A DNA stretch of 64,000 nucleotides from Paraburkholderia sp. SOS3 (GCF_001922345.1 NZ_CP018811.1:186001-250000); one strand, 5' to 3'; positions 37,486 to 47,529 are shown, counted from the first letter of the stretch. A program made the numbers and translations. The notes: generated from the sequence alone by a model not told the origin.

Positions 37486-39672
37486 ATGCGTACACATTCT
37501 CGGTTGAAGATGGCGTGTCTGCTGCTAGCGGGCACGCTGGCGTTGAGCGCGTGCGGGGGAGGAGACGATGCCTCCGGCATTGCGTCGAACAACGCGCAGG
37601 TCAACGGTGCGGCAGCTTCGACAGCCGCCTCTCAGCCCGCTCTGCCGGCACCGGCCGCGCCCGTCGCCGCAGACAAGACGATCAAGAAAACCGTGAAGCC
37701 GGTCGAGCTGCCCGACACCGTGCAGCCGGTCAACTACCGGCTCTGGTTCCGCCCGAATCCCGAGCTGTCCACGTTCGACGGCCGTGCGGACGTCGACATC
37801 CAGGTCAAGAAAAAGGTCAACTACATTGAAGTGGCCGGCCACCGCATCAAGTTCGTCAATGGCAAGACCATTCTGCAGCCCGGCAATATCGAACTGATCG
37901 CCACGCCGCAGGACGACGGCGACTTCTACCAGCTGCGCCCCGCGAGCGGCCAGATTCCCGCCGGCGAATACTCGCTGCATATGGAGTGGTCGGGCATCAT
38001 CAACTTCAAGACCTACGACGATCCCGCGACCCAAACGGGCGGAAGCTGCGGCGACGACAAGTACCCCGGCTGCTCCGCGGCAGAAGGCGTGTTCCGCGTC
38101 GACCTCAAGGCAACCGATGGCTCGACGAGCGGCGCGATTCTCACGCAAGGCGAAAGCAACCTCGCGCGGCAATGGTTTCCGGGCTGGGACGAGCCCGCGT
38201 TCCGGCCGACCTACGAAGTGTCGGCGGAAGTGCCGCAGAACTGGCGCGTCGTGTCGAACGCGGCCGAGCTGCCGTCCGTCAACGTCGATAGCGGCTACAA
38301 GCGCGTGTCGTTCGAAAAGACGCCGCCGATGCCGTCGTATCTGCTGTTCTTCGGCGGCGGCCAGTTCGACATCCTCGAAGACGACTTCGCGAATCCGCTC
38401 GCGAACGGCAAGAATCTGCACCTGCGCATCTTCGCGCCGCCCGGCATGCGCGACTGGGCCTTTCCCGCGATGCAGCAGACGAAGCAGGCCCTCGACTTCT
38501 ACTATCGCTATACAGGCATCTCGCTGCCGCTGACGAAGTTCGACACCGTTGCCGCAAACGACGCCTTCAAGGAGCAGAAGGACCTGAATTTCGGTGGCAT
38601 GGAGAACTGGGGCGCCATTCTCGAATTCGCCGACGACATCCTGCCGCCTCCGGGTACACCGATGTCCGATTACGGCGTCACGGTGCTCACGCACGAAGCC
38701 GCGCACCAGTGGTTCGGCGATCTCGTCACGCTCGACTGGTGGGACGACGTCTGGATGAACGAATCGTTCGCCACGTTCTTCGAGAACAAGACGAAGATCC
38801 TGTTCTTCCCGGATCGCTTCAACTGGGTCGACGAAGTGAGGACGAAGTACGCCGTGATGTCGCGCGACCTCGGCGCGAACGCGTTCCCGGTGCAGCCGAA
38901 CTTCAACGACTGGGCATCGAACGACTTCGTGCTGAGCGCGAGCCCGTTCACGTACGACAAGGGCGGCATCGTGCTGAAGATGCTCGAGAACTACCTCGGT
39001 GAAGGCGTAATGCGCAAAGGGCTGCAGTCGTACCTGACCGACTATTCGTTCGGCAACACGACGCCCAGGCGCCTGTGGAACGAGCTGTCGAAGGCGAGCG
39101 GCCAGTCGATGGTGGATATCGGCGACAGCTTCGTGCGTCAGACGGGTGTGCCGCTGATCACGCTCGATACGCAGTGCGACCTGACGAGCAATCAGACGGT
39201 CGTCTCGCTGAAGCAAGCACCGTATCCGAACAAGAACCCGTATCCGGGCATTCAATGGACGGTGCCGCTGACGCTCGCCTATGGTGACGGCCTCATGCGG
39301 CGCAAGACCGTCGCGTTGAAGGACACGCAGATGCAGGTTCGCCTGAATGGATGTTCGGCCGTCGTTGCGGACCCGAGCGGACTCGACTACTACGTGACGA
39401 ACTATGGCGATAACGCGTGGAGTCAGCTACTCGCGCAAAGCAGCGCGTTGACGGACCCGGTACTGCTGACGAACCTCCAGATGGAAGCGAAGATGCTCGT
39501 GAACTCGGGCCTCGCGAATCCGACGCGTGCGACGACGATCGGTTCGATCACGCCGCCTGCAACCGCAACTGCGCGTAGCCTGATGCTGAAGGTGCCGCAA
39601 GCTCAACCGCAGGTACAACGTCCGCTGCTGCGCTACCAGGGCAAGCTCAAGCCGCGTATCCAGACCGAGTAA
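37486..39672 (+). CDS. M1 family metallopeptidase lipoprotein
   Basis: The 728-residue protein begins with a lipoprotein signal (MACLLLAGTLALSACGGG, lipobox LSAC), so it should be attached to a membrane. An M1 aminopeptidase core follows, with GGMENWG (370-376, the exopeptidase motif GxMEN) and the zinc site H403-E404-x-x-H407 with third ligand E426 in WMNESFATFFE. The length is shorter than most M1 aminopeptidases, and the usual large helical C-terminal domain is largely missing. Two runs near the N-terminus are Ala/Pro-rich spacers. It may digest peptides at the cell surface. It is convergent with a LysR gene. Confidence 0.9.
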   Translation: MRTHSRLKMACLLLAGTLALSACGGGDDASGIASNNAQVNGAAASTAASQPALPAPAAPVAADKTIKKTVKPVELPDTVQPVNYRLWFRPNPELSTFDGRADVDIQVKKKVNYIEVAGHRIKFVNGKTILQPGNIELIATPQDDGDFYQLRPASGQIPAGEYSLHMEWSGIINFKTYDDPATQTGGSCGDDKYPGCSAAEGVFRVDLKATDGSTSGAILTQGESNLARQWFPGWDEPAFRPTYEVSAEVPQNWRVVSNAAELPSVNVDSGYKRVSFEKTPPMPSYLLFFGGGQFDILEDDFANPLANGKNLHLRIFAPPGMRDWAFPAMQQTKQALDFYYRYTGISLPLTKFDTVAANDAFKEQKDLNFGGMENWGAILEFADDILPPPGTPMSDYGVTVLTHEAAHQWFGDLVTLDWWDDVWMNESFATFFENKTKILFFPDRFNWVDEVRTKYAVMSRDLGANAFPVQPNFNDWASNDFVLSASPFTYDKGGIVLKMLENYLGEGVMRKGLQSYLTDYSFGNTTPRRLWNELSKASGQSMVDIGDSFVRQTGVPLITLDTQCDLTSNQTVVSLKQAPYPNKNPYPGIQWTVPLTLAYGDGLMRRKTVALKDTQMQVRLNGCSAVVADPSGLDYYVTNYGDNAWSQLLAQSSALTDPVLLTNLQMEAKMLVNSGLANPTRATTIGSITPPATATARSLMLKVPQAQPQVQRPLLRYQGKLKPRIQTE

Positions 39673-39705
39673 GAGCAAGGCGGCACGGCGCCGCCGTTTC
39701 GATCG

Positions 39706-40671
39706 TCATGCACGCGTGTGCGGATCGGAACGGCGGCGCGTTCGCGTGCGGCGCTGCGTGCGCGCAGCAAACACCGGCAGCTTTTCCTCGATCCACCTGA
39801 CCAGCTCCAACGGACCTGCCGCAAGCGGCCGTCCTTGCTTGACGATCAGTCTCGCGTGCGTCGCCTCGAACAGCGGATGCCTGATTGGCAGCGCCGTCAA
39901 TTCGCCCCCGGCAATCTCGCGATACGCGGCAAACTCGCCGATCAATGTAACGAACTCTCCTGCCGTGACGACGCGTTTCAACGCCGTCAGCGAGTTGGTC
40001 GCCAGCGCCGGCCGAAGTTCGATGTTCTCCGCGACTTCGAGCATTTTCACGACGTGCCCGATGCCGAACGTCGACGGCATGACCGCAAGTGGCCACGCGC
40101 GCAAATCGTCGACGCTCGCCGCGCGCTTTTGCAACGCGAGCGGATGATCGCTGCGAAGCAACAGCACCACCGGTTGCGCCGAACTCGCGCGATACGCGAT
40201 CTGCGCATGCGGCGGCGGATTGTAGGCAAGCCCGATATGCGCGCGGCTCTGCGCGACCTCTTCGAGAATCGCATCGACGGCAAGCATGTTCATCGCGATG
40301 TCGAGCTTCGGGTATTGCGCGCAAAAAGGAATCAGCACCTCGTCGACGAGCGTATCGACGAACCCCTCGCTGACGGCGATCTCGATGTGCCCCGTCTGCA
40401 GCCCTTTCAACGCATGCAGCCGATCTTCGAGCTTCTCCTGTTGCGACCGGTATCCATGCCAGAACTCGAGCAGATGCGCGGCCGCTTCGGTCGGCCGCAC
40501 GCCGCGCGCTTGACGCTCGAAAAGCAGCGTGCCTAGCTCTTCTTCGAGCAGCCTGATCTGCCGCGTGATCACGGAAGGCGACGTGTTCAGATGGTCGGCC
40601 GCGCCTCGAATCGTGCCGTGCGTCAGCACTTCGTTGAAATAGCGCAGCCGTTGCTGGTTGATCTCTCGCAT
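39706..40671 (-). CDS. LysR family transcriptional regulator
   Basis: The 321-residue protein has the LysR helix-turn-helix at its N-terminus ([37 protein letters not shown]) and a periplasmic-binding-protein-like effector domain ([16 protein letters not shown] onward). The last 20 residues are Arg-rich. It is divergent from the epoxide-hydrolase-like gene across 347 bp, which is the most likely target. Confidence 0.92.
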   Translation of the reverse strand: MREINQQRLRYFNEVLTHGTIRGAADHLNTSPSVITRQIRLLEEELGTLLFERQARGVRPTEAAAHLLEFWHGYRSQQEKLEDRLHALKGLQTGHIEIAVSEGFVDTLVDEVLIPFCAQYPKLDIAMNMLAVDAILEEVAQSRAHIGLAYNPPPHAQIAYRASSAQPVVLLLRSDHPLALQKRAASVDDLRAWPLAVMPSTFGIGHVVKMLEVAENIELRPALATNSLTALKRVVTAGEFVTLIGEFAAYREIAGGELTALPIRHPLFEATHARLIVKQGRPLAAGPLELVRWIEEKLPVFAARTQRRTRTRRRSDPHTRA

Positions 40672-41018
40672 CGAACGTCCCTCGAATTCAGGTGAAGCTT
40701 CCAGTTATGTGCGTTGCCCACAGAGCAACGATATGTGAACTTTGTTGCTCTTGCTAGTCGTCATTCGGGCTGCGAAGATCCGTCTCTAGCGGTGACGGCC
40801 GGTTCCGGTACCGTCTGTGTCGGAGGATTGCGCCGATACATCGGGAAATAAACCGGGCGTTCCTTTTGGCTATAAACGCAGCATTTCTGCTTCCGGCTCG
40901 ATGGTGATGGGCGATCATCCAACCGGTTCTGCCGAGCAGTCGATTCTTTAACGAAATCCGGGGCGCGCCACTCGCTGCGCGCGGCGCTTCCCGAACACCC
41001 CTTATCAGAGGAATGGTC
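40672..41018. other. Divergent intergenic region, LysR and hydrolase genes
   Basis: These 347 bp contain no supported gene. The segment 40695-40760 is AT-richer and contains TTTGTTGCTCTTGC-like sequence suited to a LysR operator (T-N11-A type), but no single site stands out. CAGAGGA at 41006-41012 is the hydrolase ribosome-binding site. Confidence 0.5.
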
Positions 41019-42059
41019 ATGTCCGATACCGTGAATGTTCGCCGCCGCCGGCTGCTTGGCACTACACTCGGCACCACACTCGCGGGCTTGAGCCTGCTCG
41101 AACTCGGTCTCGGCGACCTCGCTCACGCCGCGCAGCCGAAGCACGCGGCCGCGAGCAATGCGTCGTTCGATTCGATCCAGCAGATCGACGCAGGTGTGCT
41201 GAATATCGGCTACGTGGACGCCGGGCCGAAGGACGGCCCCGCCGTTTTCCTGCTGCACGGCTGGCCGTACGACATCTACAGCTTCGTCGACGTCGCGCCG
41301 ATTCTCGCGTCGCACGGCTATCGCGTGATCATTCCGTATCTGCGCGGCTACGGCACGACGCGCTTCCTCGCGGCCGATACGCCGCGCAACGGTCAGCAGG
41401 CGGTCGTCGCGGTGGACATCATCGCGTTGATGGATGCGCTCAAGATCGATCAGGCCGTGTTCGCCGGCTACGACTGGGGCGGCCGCACGTGCGACGTCAT
41501 CGCGGCGCTGTGGCCGGAACGATGCAAGGCGCTCGTTTCGGTGAGCGGCTATCTGATCGGCAGCCAGGAAGCAAACCGCAAGCCGCTTCCGCCGAAGGCC
41601 GAACTCGCGTGGTGGTATCAGTTCTACTTCACGACCGAGCGTGGCCAGGCGGGCTACGCCGCGAACACGCACGACTTCAACAAGCTGATCTGGCAACTCG
41701 CGTCGCCGAAATGGCACTTCAGCGATGCGACGTACGACCGCTCGGCGAAGGCATTCGACAATCCGGACCACGTCGCGATCGTGATTCACAACTACCGCTG
41801 GCGTCTGGGCCTCGCGCAGGGCGAGGCGAAATACGACGACCTCGAAAAGCGCCTCGCGGCATTCCCGACCGTCTCCGTGCCGACCATCACGATGGAAGGC
41901 GATGCGAACGGCGCGCCGCATCCGGAGCCGTCCGCGTACGCAAAGAAGTTCACGGGCAAATATCAGCACCGCACGATCAGCGGCGGCATCGGGCACAACC
42001 TGCCGCAGGAGGCGCCAAAGGCTTTTGCCGATGCGATTTTGCAGGTGCAGCACATTTGA
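41019..42059 (+). CDS. Tat-exported alpha/beta hydrolase, epoxide hydrolase-like
   Basis: The 346-residue protein has a twin-arginine signal (NVRRRRLLGTTLGTTLAG), so it should be exported folded. The catalytic domain has HGWPYDIYSF, the HGxP oxyanion motif, and GYDWGG with nucleophile D152. The C-terminal GGIGHNLPQEAP contributes the catalytic histidine. Asp as nucleophile places it with epoxide hydrolases and haloalkane/haloacetate dehalogenases, not esterases. ATG 41019 is chosen over 41013 because AGAGGA needs the longer spacing. Substrate is unknown. Confidence 0.87.
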   Translation: MSDTVNVRRRRLLGTTLGTTLAGLSLLELGLGDLAHAAQPKHAAASNASFDSIQQIDAGVLNIGYVDAGPKDGPAVFLLHGWPYDIYSFVDVAPILASHGYRVIIPYLRGYGTTRFLAADTPRNGQQAVVAVDIIALMDALKIDQAVFAGYDWGGRTCDVIAALWPERCKALVSVSGYLIGSQEANRKPLPPKAELAWWYQFYFTTERGQAGYAANTHDFNKLIWQLASPKWHFSDATYDRSAKAFDNPDHVAIVIHNYRWRLGLAQGEAKYDDLEKRLAAFPTVSVPTITMEGDANGAPHPEPSAYAKKFTGKYQHRTISGGIGHNLPQEAPKAFADAILQVQHI

Positions 42060-42117
42060 TGTCGATGTGAATAGCGAGGCTAGCCAGGCGCGATGCGGCG
42101 GCGCGGGATGCGTGAAA

Positions 42118-42912
42118 TCACGTGTGTTCCGCCCCCGCACCGGCGAGTTGCGATGGCGGAAAACCGAGCGCATTCCTGAACATCGTCGTGAACGCAGGCG
42201 GGTTGGCGTAGCCGACTTCGATCGCCACATCGGCCAACGGCACACCACGGCCGATCAGGTCGAGCGCACGGGCGAGCCGCAGTTGCCGGCGCCACGTCCC
42301 GAAGCTCGTATCGAGCTCCGTATGAAACAGCCGCGCAAGCGTGCGCGCGCTGGCGCCGACGAGCGGCGCCCATTGCGCGAGTGTCCGGTCGGTACCGGGC
42401 TCCTCCATCATCGCGACGCATAGGGCTCTGAGCCGCCGCTCCGTCGGCAACGGCAGACCGAGCGGCAACGTAGGCGCCTCGCGTATTTCTTCGACAAGCA
42501 ACACCATCGCGGCGTGGCGCCGCCTCTGCTGACGCACGGCATCGTCTGCAAGCGCGTTGGCGAGCTCGCGCATCAATGGACTGACTTCGATCACCGCGCA
42601 TGCGTCGAGCGGCAGCGATAGCGCGTGAGGTTCGACATACATCACATGGAAATCCACATCGCCGAGCATCACCACTTCATGTTCGATGCCAGGCGGAATC
42701 CAGACGGCGCGGTAGCGCGGCACGATCCACATCATGCCGGGCACACTGACGCGCACGCTGCCTTTGTGAGGACACACGAGCTGCCCCCACGCGTGCGTGT
42801 GCCACTCGATCACGCCATCCGCGGGCGGAACGCGCAGATGGACGATCACCGGCTCGGCGGGCGTTGGCTTGTGCTTCGGATACGGATCGTACGCAGTGCG
42901 CTGGCGTGGCAT
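42118..42912 (-). CDS. AraC family regulator with cupin sensor (NimR-like)
   Basis: The 264-residue protein has an N-terminal cupin (IEWHTHAWGQLVCPHKGSVR, VWIPPGIEHEVVMLGDV) and a C-terminal AraC helix-turn-helix pair (LVGASARTLARLFHTELDTS, LADVAIEVGYANPPAFTTMF). This layout matches regulators that control a neighbouring efflux or uptake gene. It is divergent from the SLC13 permease gene with only 89 bp between starts, so control of that gene is likely. Confidence 0.9.
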   Translation of the reverse strand: MPRQRTAYDPYPKHKPTPAEPVIVHLRVPPADGVIEWHTHAWGQLVCPHKGSVRVSVPGMMWIVPRYRAVWIPPGIEHEVVMLGDVDFHVMYVEPHALSLPLDACAVIEVSPLMRELANALADDAVRQQRRRHAAMVLLVEEIREAPTLPLGLPLPTERRLRALCVAMMEEPGTDRTLAQWAPLVGASARTLARLFHTELDTSFGTWRRQLRLARALDLIGRGVPLADVAIEVGYANPPAFTTMFRNALGFPPSQLAGAGAEHT

Positions 42913-43001
42913 GAAAACGTAAGTTTTTGGCCTGGAAACGATTTGATGCCATTCTAAATCGGTCTACGATGGGCAGATCGAATATAAAGCGGGAGACTTC
43001 C

Positions 43002-44429
43002 ATGCGCGACGCGCAAAGGGCCGTCGTCGAAAACAGGCGATGGAACGGCGAACGCATCGGCACGGCCGTCGTGCTACTCGTGCTGATTGCGGCGCTGGGA
43101 GCGACGCGGCACGTGTCGCCCATTCACGGCTTTACGCCCGCCACCTTCCGCGCAGCGGTGCTAGTGGTCTTCACCGTGACGAGCTGGGCGCTCGGTCTCT
43201 TCAAGGAGCCAGTCACAACGCTGGTGTTCTTTCTGTTCGGCGTGCTATTTGCCGTCGCGCCGCCGGAAACGTTGTTTAGCGGCTTTACGTCACCGGCATG
43301 GTGGCTCGTGTTCGGCGGCAGCATCACGGGCGTCGCGGTGCGCACGACAGGGCTCGCGCAGCGCCTGAGCGACAAGCTGTTGTCGATGCGCGCGGACACG
43401 TATCGACACTACGTTGCAGTCGTCGTTCTGGCCTCAGTGGGTCTTGCGTTCGTGATGCCGTCGACGACCGGCCGCATTCTGATCCTCACGCCGATCGCGC
43501 TCGTGCTGGCTGACCGCCTCGGCCTGGGGTACGGCCGCCGGGGCCGTACCGGCATTGTGATGGCCGTCGCGGCGGGGAGTTATATGCCGTCCACTTCCGT
43601 GCTTCCCGCCAATGTTCCGAACTCGGTGTTGCTCGGCGCGGCCGAGCAACTCTATGGCGTGAAGCTTCAATACGCGCCGTATCTGCTGCTTCATTTCCCG
43701 CTGCTCGGCGCGGTCAAAACCGTCTTGATTATCGTGTTGATCTGCTGGCTGTATCCCGACACGATCGATAAGACGGCGCTCGCCGAGCGGTCCGTGAAGC
43801 CGTTTTCGTCTTCGGAAAAGATGCTGAGCGCGGTACTCGCGCTGTCGCTGCTGTTTTACGCGACCGATTTCTGGCACGGCATTTCACCGGCATGGGTGAG
43901 CCTTGCTGCGGGCGTCGCATGTCTGCTGCCGCAAACCCGCATCATGTCGACGCAAGAATTCAATCAGGGTATGCATATCGCGCCGCTGGTCTACGTCGCG
44001 GGATTTCTTGGCCTTGGCGCGTTGATTACGCAGAGCGGGTTAGGGCAGTGGGCCGCGCATCTGTTGCTCGACGCGACGCATATGGAGCCCGGACACCCGA
44101 TCGAAAACGTCGCGCTGATCGTCGCGATCGGTTCCGCGATCTCGATGCTCACGACCTTGCCCGCATTACCTGCGGTGCTCACTCCGTTAGCGGGCCAGCT
44201 CGCCCATGCAAGCGGACTTTCGCTGTACACCGTCCTGATGTTGCAGGTGCCGGCATTCTCGACGGTGTTCTTGCCCTACCAGTCGCCGCCGATGATGATC
44301 GCGATGCATATGGGCGGCGTGTCGCTAAAGGATGGCGCGCGCCTATGTCTCGTACTTGCGGCTATCACGATCGTTGTGGTGTTGCCGCTGGATCTTTTGT
44401 GGTGGCGCGTGCTCGGCGCGCTGCCGTAA
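43002..44429 (+). CDS. SLC13/DASS-type permease
   Basis: The 475-residue membrane protein has about twelve hydrophobic segments and resembles the SLC13 (divalent anion:sodium symporter) and related ion-transporter superfamily. Visible landmarks are AFVMPSTTGRILILTPIALV and VAAGSYMPSTSVLPANVPNS, the Ser-Asn-Thr-like substrate/sodium motifs, with repeats in the second half. Likely substrates are dicarboxylates or similar anions. GGGAG lies 6 bp before ATG 43002. The divergent AraC gene probably regulates it. Confidence 0.85.
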   Translation: MRDAQRAVVENRRWNGERIGTAVVLLVLIAALGATRHVSPIHGFTPATFRAAVLVVFTVTSWALGLFKEPVTTLVFFLFGVLFAVAPPETLFSGFTSPAWWLVFGGSITGVAVRTTGLAQRLSDKLLSMRADTYRHYVAVVVLASVGLAFVMPSTTGRILILTPIALVLADRLGLGYGRRGRTGIVMAVAAGSYMPSTSVLPANVPNSVLLGAAEQLYGVKLQYAPYLLLHFPLLGAVKTVLIIVLICWLYPDTIDKTALAERSVKPFSSSEKMLSAVLALSLLFYATDFWHGISPAWVSLAAGVACLLPQTRIMSTQEFNQGMHIAPLVYVAGFLGLGALITQSGLGQWAAHLLLDATHMEPGHPIENVALIVAIGSAISMLTTLPALPAVLTPLAGQLAHASGLSLYTVLMLQVPAFSTVFLPYQSPPMMIAMHMGGVSLKDGARLCLVLAAITIVVVLPLDLLWWRVLGALP

Positions 44430-44602
44430 TACTTTCAGATTGAAAGTGCCTCTTCGATGCACGCGAGCAGGTTTCATGCGCCGCAGATCGCAGCTTATGT
44501 TTTCCCGCATGAAACCGTCGATCGCACTTCTAACGCAAGCATTCAAAGAGTAGTCTCCTGCTAAAGCCTTCCCCACTCGATCCCAATTCGGAGGAGACAC
44601 CG

Positions 44603-45952
44603 ATGGATCTTGAAGCTCGCACCATGAAGCGCGTGATGTCCCGGCTCGTGCCGTTCCTGATCGTATGCTATTTCGTTGCGTATCTGGACCGCGTGAACGT
44701 TGGGTTTGCAGCTTTGCAGATGAACAAGGATCTCGGTTTTTCGGCGTCGCAATTCGGCTTTGGCGCTGGCGTTTTCTTCATTGCCTATTTTTTCTTCGAA
44801 GTCCCATCGAATCTGCTGCTCGAGCGTTTCGGCGCGCGGCGATGGATTGCACGCATCATGTTCACGTGGGGCATCGTGGCGGCGGCCATGGCCTTTATCC
44901 CACACATTTCCCAATATACGGGCATGTCCAACACCAGCGTGTTCTATGGACTGCGTGTGCTACTCGGTATTGCCGAAGCGGGCTTCTTCCCCGGCATTAT
45001 TTTCCTGCTGACGCTATGGTTTCCCGCTGTCTATCGAGGTCGAGTGGTCGGCTACTTCATGGCGGCGATTCCGCTTTCCACCGTGATCGGTGCGCCGATT
45101 TCGGGCGCGCTGCTGTCGCTCGATGGGCACGCGGGTCTCGCGGGCTGGCAATGGCTGTATCTGCTCGAAGCTTTGCCCGCGCTGCTGCTCGCGTTCGTCG
45201 TGTATTTCTATCTGACCGACAAGCCGTCGGATGCGCATTGGCTCGCCGCCGACGAGCGCGATTGGCTCGTGACGCGCCAGGCCGAGGAGCGCAAGCATCG
45301 TGAGGCTGTGCGTGCGTTCAGCGTGACGCAGGCGCTGTTCAATCCGCGCGTGCTCGCCATCGCGCTGATCTATTTCGGTGCGAATGCAACGAACTATGGC
45401 TTGAGTTTTTTTCTGCCGCAGATCGTCAAGTCGTTTGGTCTTAGCAACGTGCAAACCGGTTTTGTCACGTCGCTACCGTACGTCGTCGGCGTGATCAGCA
45501 TGATCGTGTGGGGGCGTCATTCGGACCGCAAGCTCGAGCGCAAACGTCACGTCGGCATCGCGCTGCTTGTCGCGGCCGCCGGCATCGCCGCATCCGCGGG
45601 GCTCGACAATCCGGTGCTGAAAATGATCGCGTTGTCGATTGCGGGGTTTGGCATTTTCGGTTGTCTGCCCGTTATCTGGACCTTGCCTGCGGCATTCCTG
45701 TCGGGCGCAGCCGCGGCTGGGGGTATCGCTGCGATCAATTCGCTGGGCAACCTCGCCGGCTTCTTCGGCCCGTATGCGATGGGCTGGATCAAGGACAGCA
45801 CCGGCGGTTTCGGCGCGGGCCTGATTTGCCTTGCAGGCGCGGGGCTCGTCGGGATGGCCGCGGCGCTGCTGCTCCATCACGATCGGGCGCTCGAAGCCGC
45901 GACGAACGGCGAGCTCGACGCGCACGAGGAAGGAAGCGTCGTGCGGCCCTGA
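44603..45952 (+). CDS. MFS transporter, ACS family
   Basis: The 449-residue protein begins with a short cytoplasmic helix, then about twelve membrane segments. FVAYLDRVNVGFAALQM in segment 1 and NLLLERFGARRWI after segment 2 are hallmarks of the anion:cation symporter branch, which imports organic acids such as tartrate, glucarate or phthalate. No catabolic gene is adjacent, so the substrate cannot be inferred. GGAGGAG-like sequence (CGGAGGAGAC) lies just before ATG 44603. Confidence 0.9.
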   Translation: MDLEARTMKRVMSRLVPFLIVCYFVAYLDRVNVGFAALQMNKDLGFSASQFGFGAGVFFIAYFFFEVPSNLLLERFGARRWIARIMFTWGIVAAAMAFIPHISQYTGMSNTSVFYGLRVLLGIAEAGFFPGIIFLLTLWFPAVYRGRVVGYFMAAIPLSTVIGAPISGALLSLDGHAGLAGWQWLYLLEALPALLLAFVVYFYLTDKPSDAHWLAADERDWLVTRQAEERKHREAVRAFSVTQALFNPRVLAIALIYFGANATNYGLSFFLPQIVKSFGLSNVQTGFVTSLPYVVGVISMIVWGRHSDRKLERKRHVGIALLVAAAGIAASAGLDNPVLKMIALSIAGFGIFGCLPVIWTLPAAFLSGAAAAGGIAAINSLGNLAGFFGPYAMGWIKDSTGGFGAGLICLAGAGLVGMAAALLLHHDRALEAATNGELDAHEEGSVVRP

Positions 45953-46100
45953 CACATAACGACACGAGCGCATGCGATAGCACAGTGATGGCGCTATCGC
46001 ATCGCTGCCCGATGTTTGGCGCGCAACGATGCTATAGCAATCGGTTGTGGCACCGGCTTTCCGGATGGCGATTCGATCGCAATCGACGCACGCATCATGC

Positions 46101-46122
46101 ACATGTCATAACATGTTATAAT
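46101..46122 (+). promoter_or_regulatory. Palindromic operator over -10 element, TauE/SafE promoter
   Basis: ATAACATGTTAT (46108-46119) is a perfect palindrome that overlaps a perfect -10 hexamer TATAAT (46117-46122). ACATGT also occurs twice with a spacing of 10 bp (46101 and 46111). No good -35 element is seen, which suggests an activator or a weak promoter under repressor control. Confidence 0.5.
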
Positions 46123-46216
46123 GGCGTTGCTGGCGGGAGTCAGCTGCTTCTGGTGCGCTGGCTCCCGGCAGCGCCTCCATCGTCGTTCACCTACCGTCAA
46201 CCCATTGCGGCGCACG

Positions 46217-47080
46217 ATGAGTCTCACCACTACACTCTGGCTGTTCTTCGCGGGCCTTGGCTCGAGCGCGCTCGGCGGCATGCTCGGCATGGCAAGCGGG
46301 CTCTTTATCGTGCCCATGCTCGTCGTGTTGTTCCACTTCGACCTGCATGTGGCGGTCGGCGCGAGCATCGTGTCCGTCATCGCGTGTTCATGCGGCGGCG
46401 CTGCCGATTTCTTGCGGCACGGCCTGACCAATGTGCGTCTCGCGCTGGTGCTCGAGACCGGCACGACGCTCGGCGCGTTGACCGGCGTGCTGGTGGCGGG
46501 CCTGATTCCGGTAGTCGCGCTCGATTTCCTGTTCGCGATAGTTCTGCTGGTGTCCGCCTGGCAGATGTATCTGCGCCGCACGGATCCGGTGGCCGGGGCA
46601 ATGCCGGTGTCGCGCGGCGGTCTCGCTGCCGCGCTCGATCTGCATTCGAGCTATCGCGATCCGCGTCTGAACCGCGATGTCGCCTACGAAGTGCGGCGCG
46701 TGCCAGCCGGTCTTTCGCTGATGTACGTCGCGGGCCTCGTGTCCGCACTGCTGGGCATCGGCAGCGGCATCCTCAAGATTCCTGCGATGGACCACGCACT
46801 GCGGCTGCCGATCAAGGTGTCCACCGCGACGTCGAATTTCATGATCGGCGTAACCGCGGCCGCGAGTGCGGGTGCGTACTTTCTGCGCGGGGAGATCGTC
46901 GGAGCGATCGCGGGGCCGGTTGCGCTGGGCTCGGTCATCGGTGCCGTGATCGGCACACGCGTGCTGATGAAAGTGTCGAACGAAAAACTGCGGCTGCTGT
47001 TTTTGAGCGTTCTCGTGCTTGTTGCATGTGCGATGCTGCTGCAGGGATTCGGTATCGATCTCACGGCCCGGGTCGCATGA
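46217..47080 (+). CDS. TauE/SafE family sulfite/sulfonate exporter
   Basis: The 287-residue membrane protein has the TauE/SafE repeat pattern. The first half has GMLGMASGLFIVPMLVVLFH and HVAVGASIVSVIACSC, and the second half repeats it as VSALLGIGSGILKIPAMDH and VSTATSNFMIGVTA. Family members export sulfite, sulfonates or similar anions. The stop overlaps the start of a DUF1634 gene (ATGATGA), a frequent partner. ATG 46217 has only a weak ribosome-binding site. Confidence 0.88.
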   Translation: MSLTTTLWLFFAGLGSSALGGMLGMASGLFIVPMLVVLFHFDLHVAVGASIVSVIACSCGGAADFLRHGLTNVRLALVLETGTTLGALTGVLVAGLIPVVALDFLFAIVLLVSAWQMYLRRTDPVAGAMPVSRGGLAAALDLHSSYRDPRLNRDVAYEVRRVPAGLSLMYVAGLVSALLGIGSGILKIPAMDHALRLPIKVSTATSNFMIGVTAAASAGAYFLRGEIVGAIAGPVALGSVIGAVIGTRVLMKVSNEKLRLLFLSVLVLVACAMLLQGFGIDLTARVA

Positions 47081-47421
47081 TGAACGCGCCGCGACTGTCC
47101 CTTCCCGTGCTCGATCGTTGGCTCGCGATACTGCTTCAGTACGGCACGTGGATCGCGTGCACGGTGATCGGCGCCGGACTCGTGCTGAACGCGGCGGCGG
47201 GCGCCGGGATGTTGCAGGCCAAGTATGTGCCGTGGGGCGCCAACGTCATCACGGCGGGCGTCGGCCTGTTCGTGCTGCTGCCGGTTTCGCGCGTCGCGCT
47301 GATGCTCGTGGTGTTCGCACGGCAGCGTAACCGTCGATATGCGGCGATCGCGGCAACCGTTCTTGCGATCATCGCGGCAGGCTGCGTGCTCGGGATCCGC
47401 CTCGGGCCCGTCGGCGGATAG
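47077..47421 (+). CDS. DUF1634 family membrane protein
   Basis: The 114-residue protein has three hydrophobic segments (LLQYGTWIACTVIGAGLVL, VITAGVGLFVLLPVSRVALM, AIAATVLAIIAAGCVLGI), as in the DUF1634 family, which is usually found directly after TauE/SafE genes. It starts at ATG 47077 within the upstream stop codon, so the two are translationally coupled and probably work together in anion transport. The start could be three bases later. Confidence 0.8.
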   Translation: MMNAPRLSLPVLDRWLAILLQYGTWIACTVIGAGLVLNAAAGAGMLQAKYVPWGANVITAGVGLFVLLPVSRVALMLVVFARQRNRRYAAIAATVLAIIAAGCVLGIRLGPVGG

Positions 47422-47529
47422 TCGCTGAAGGCGGCCGCGTAACGTAACATCGCGTGTGCGTAGTACTCGAAGTCGTTGCCGTTGCACGTCATCGTGCGCT
47501 CACCTTCCCTTACGATCCGCATTCGACCC

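Noticed and set aside
45508..47421. 637-codon plus-strand frame over the MFS and TauE/SafE genes
   Set aside because: Only its last 115 codons (the DUF1634 gene) read as protein. The rest is an out-of-frame, Arg-rich shadow of the two transporter genes.
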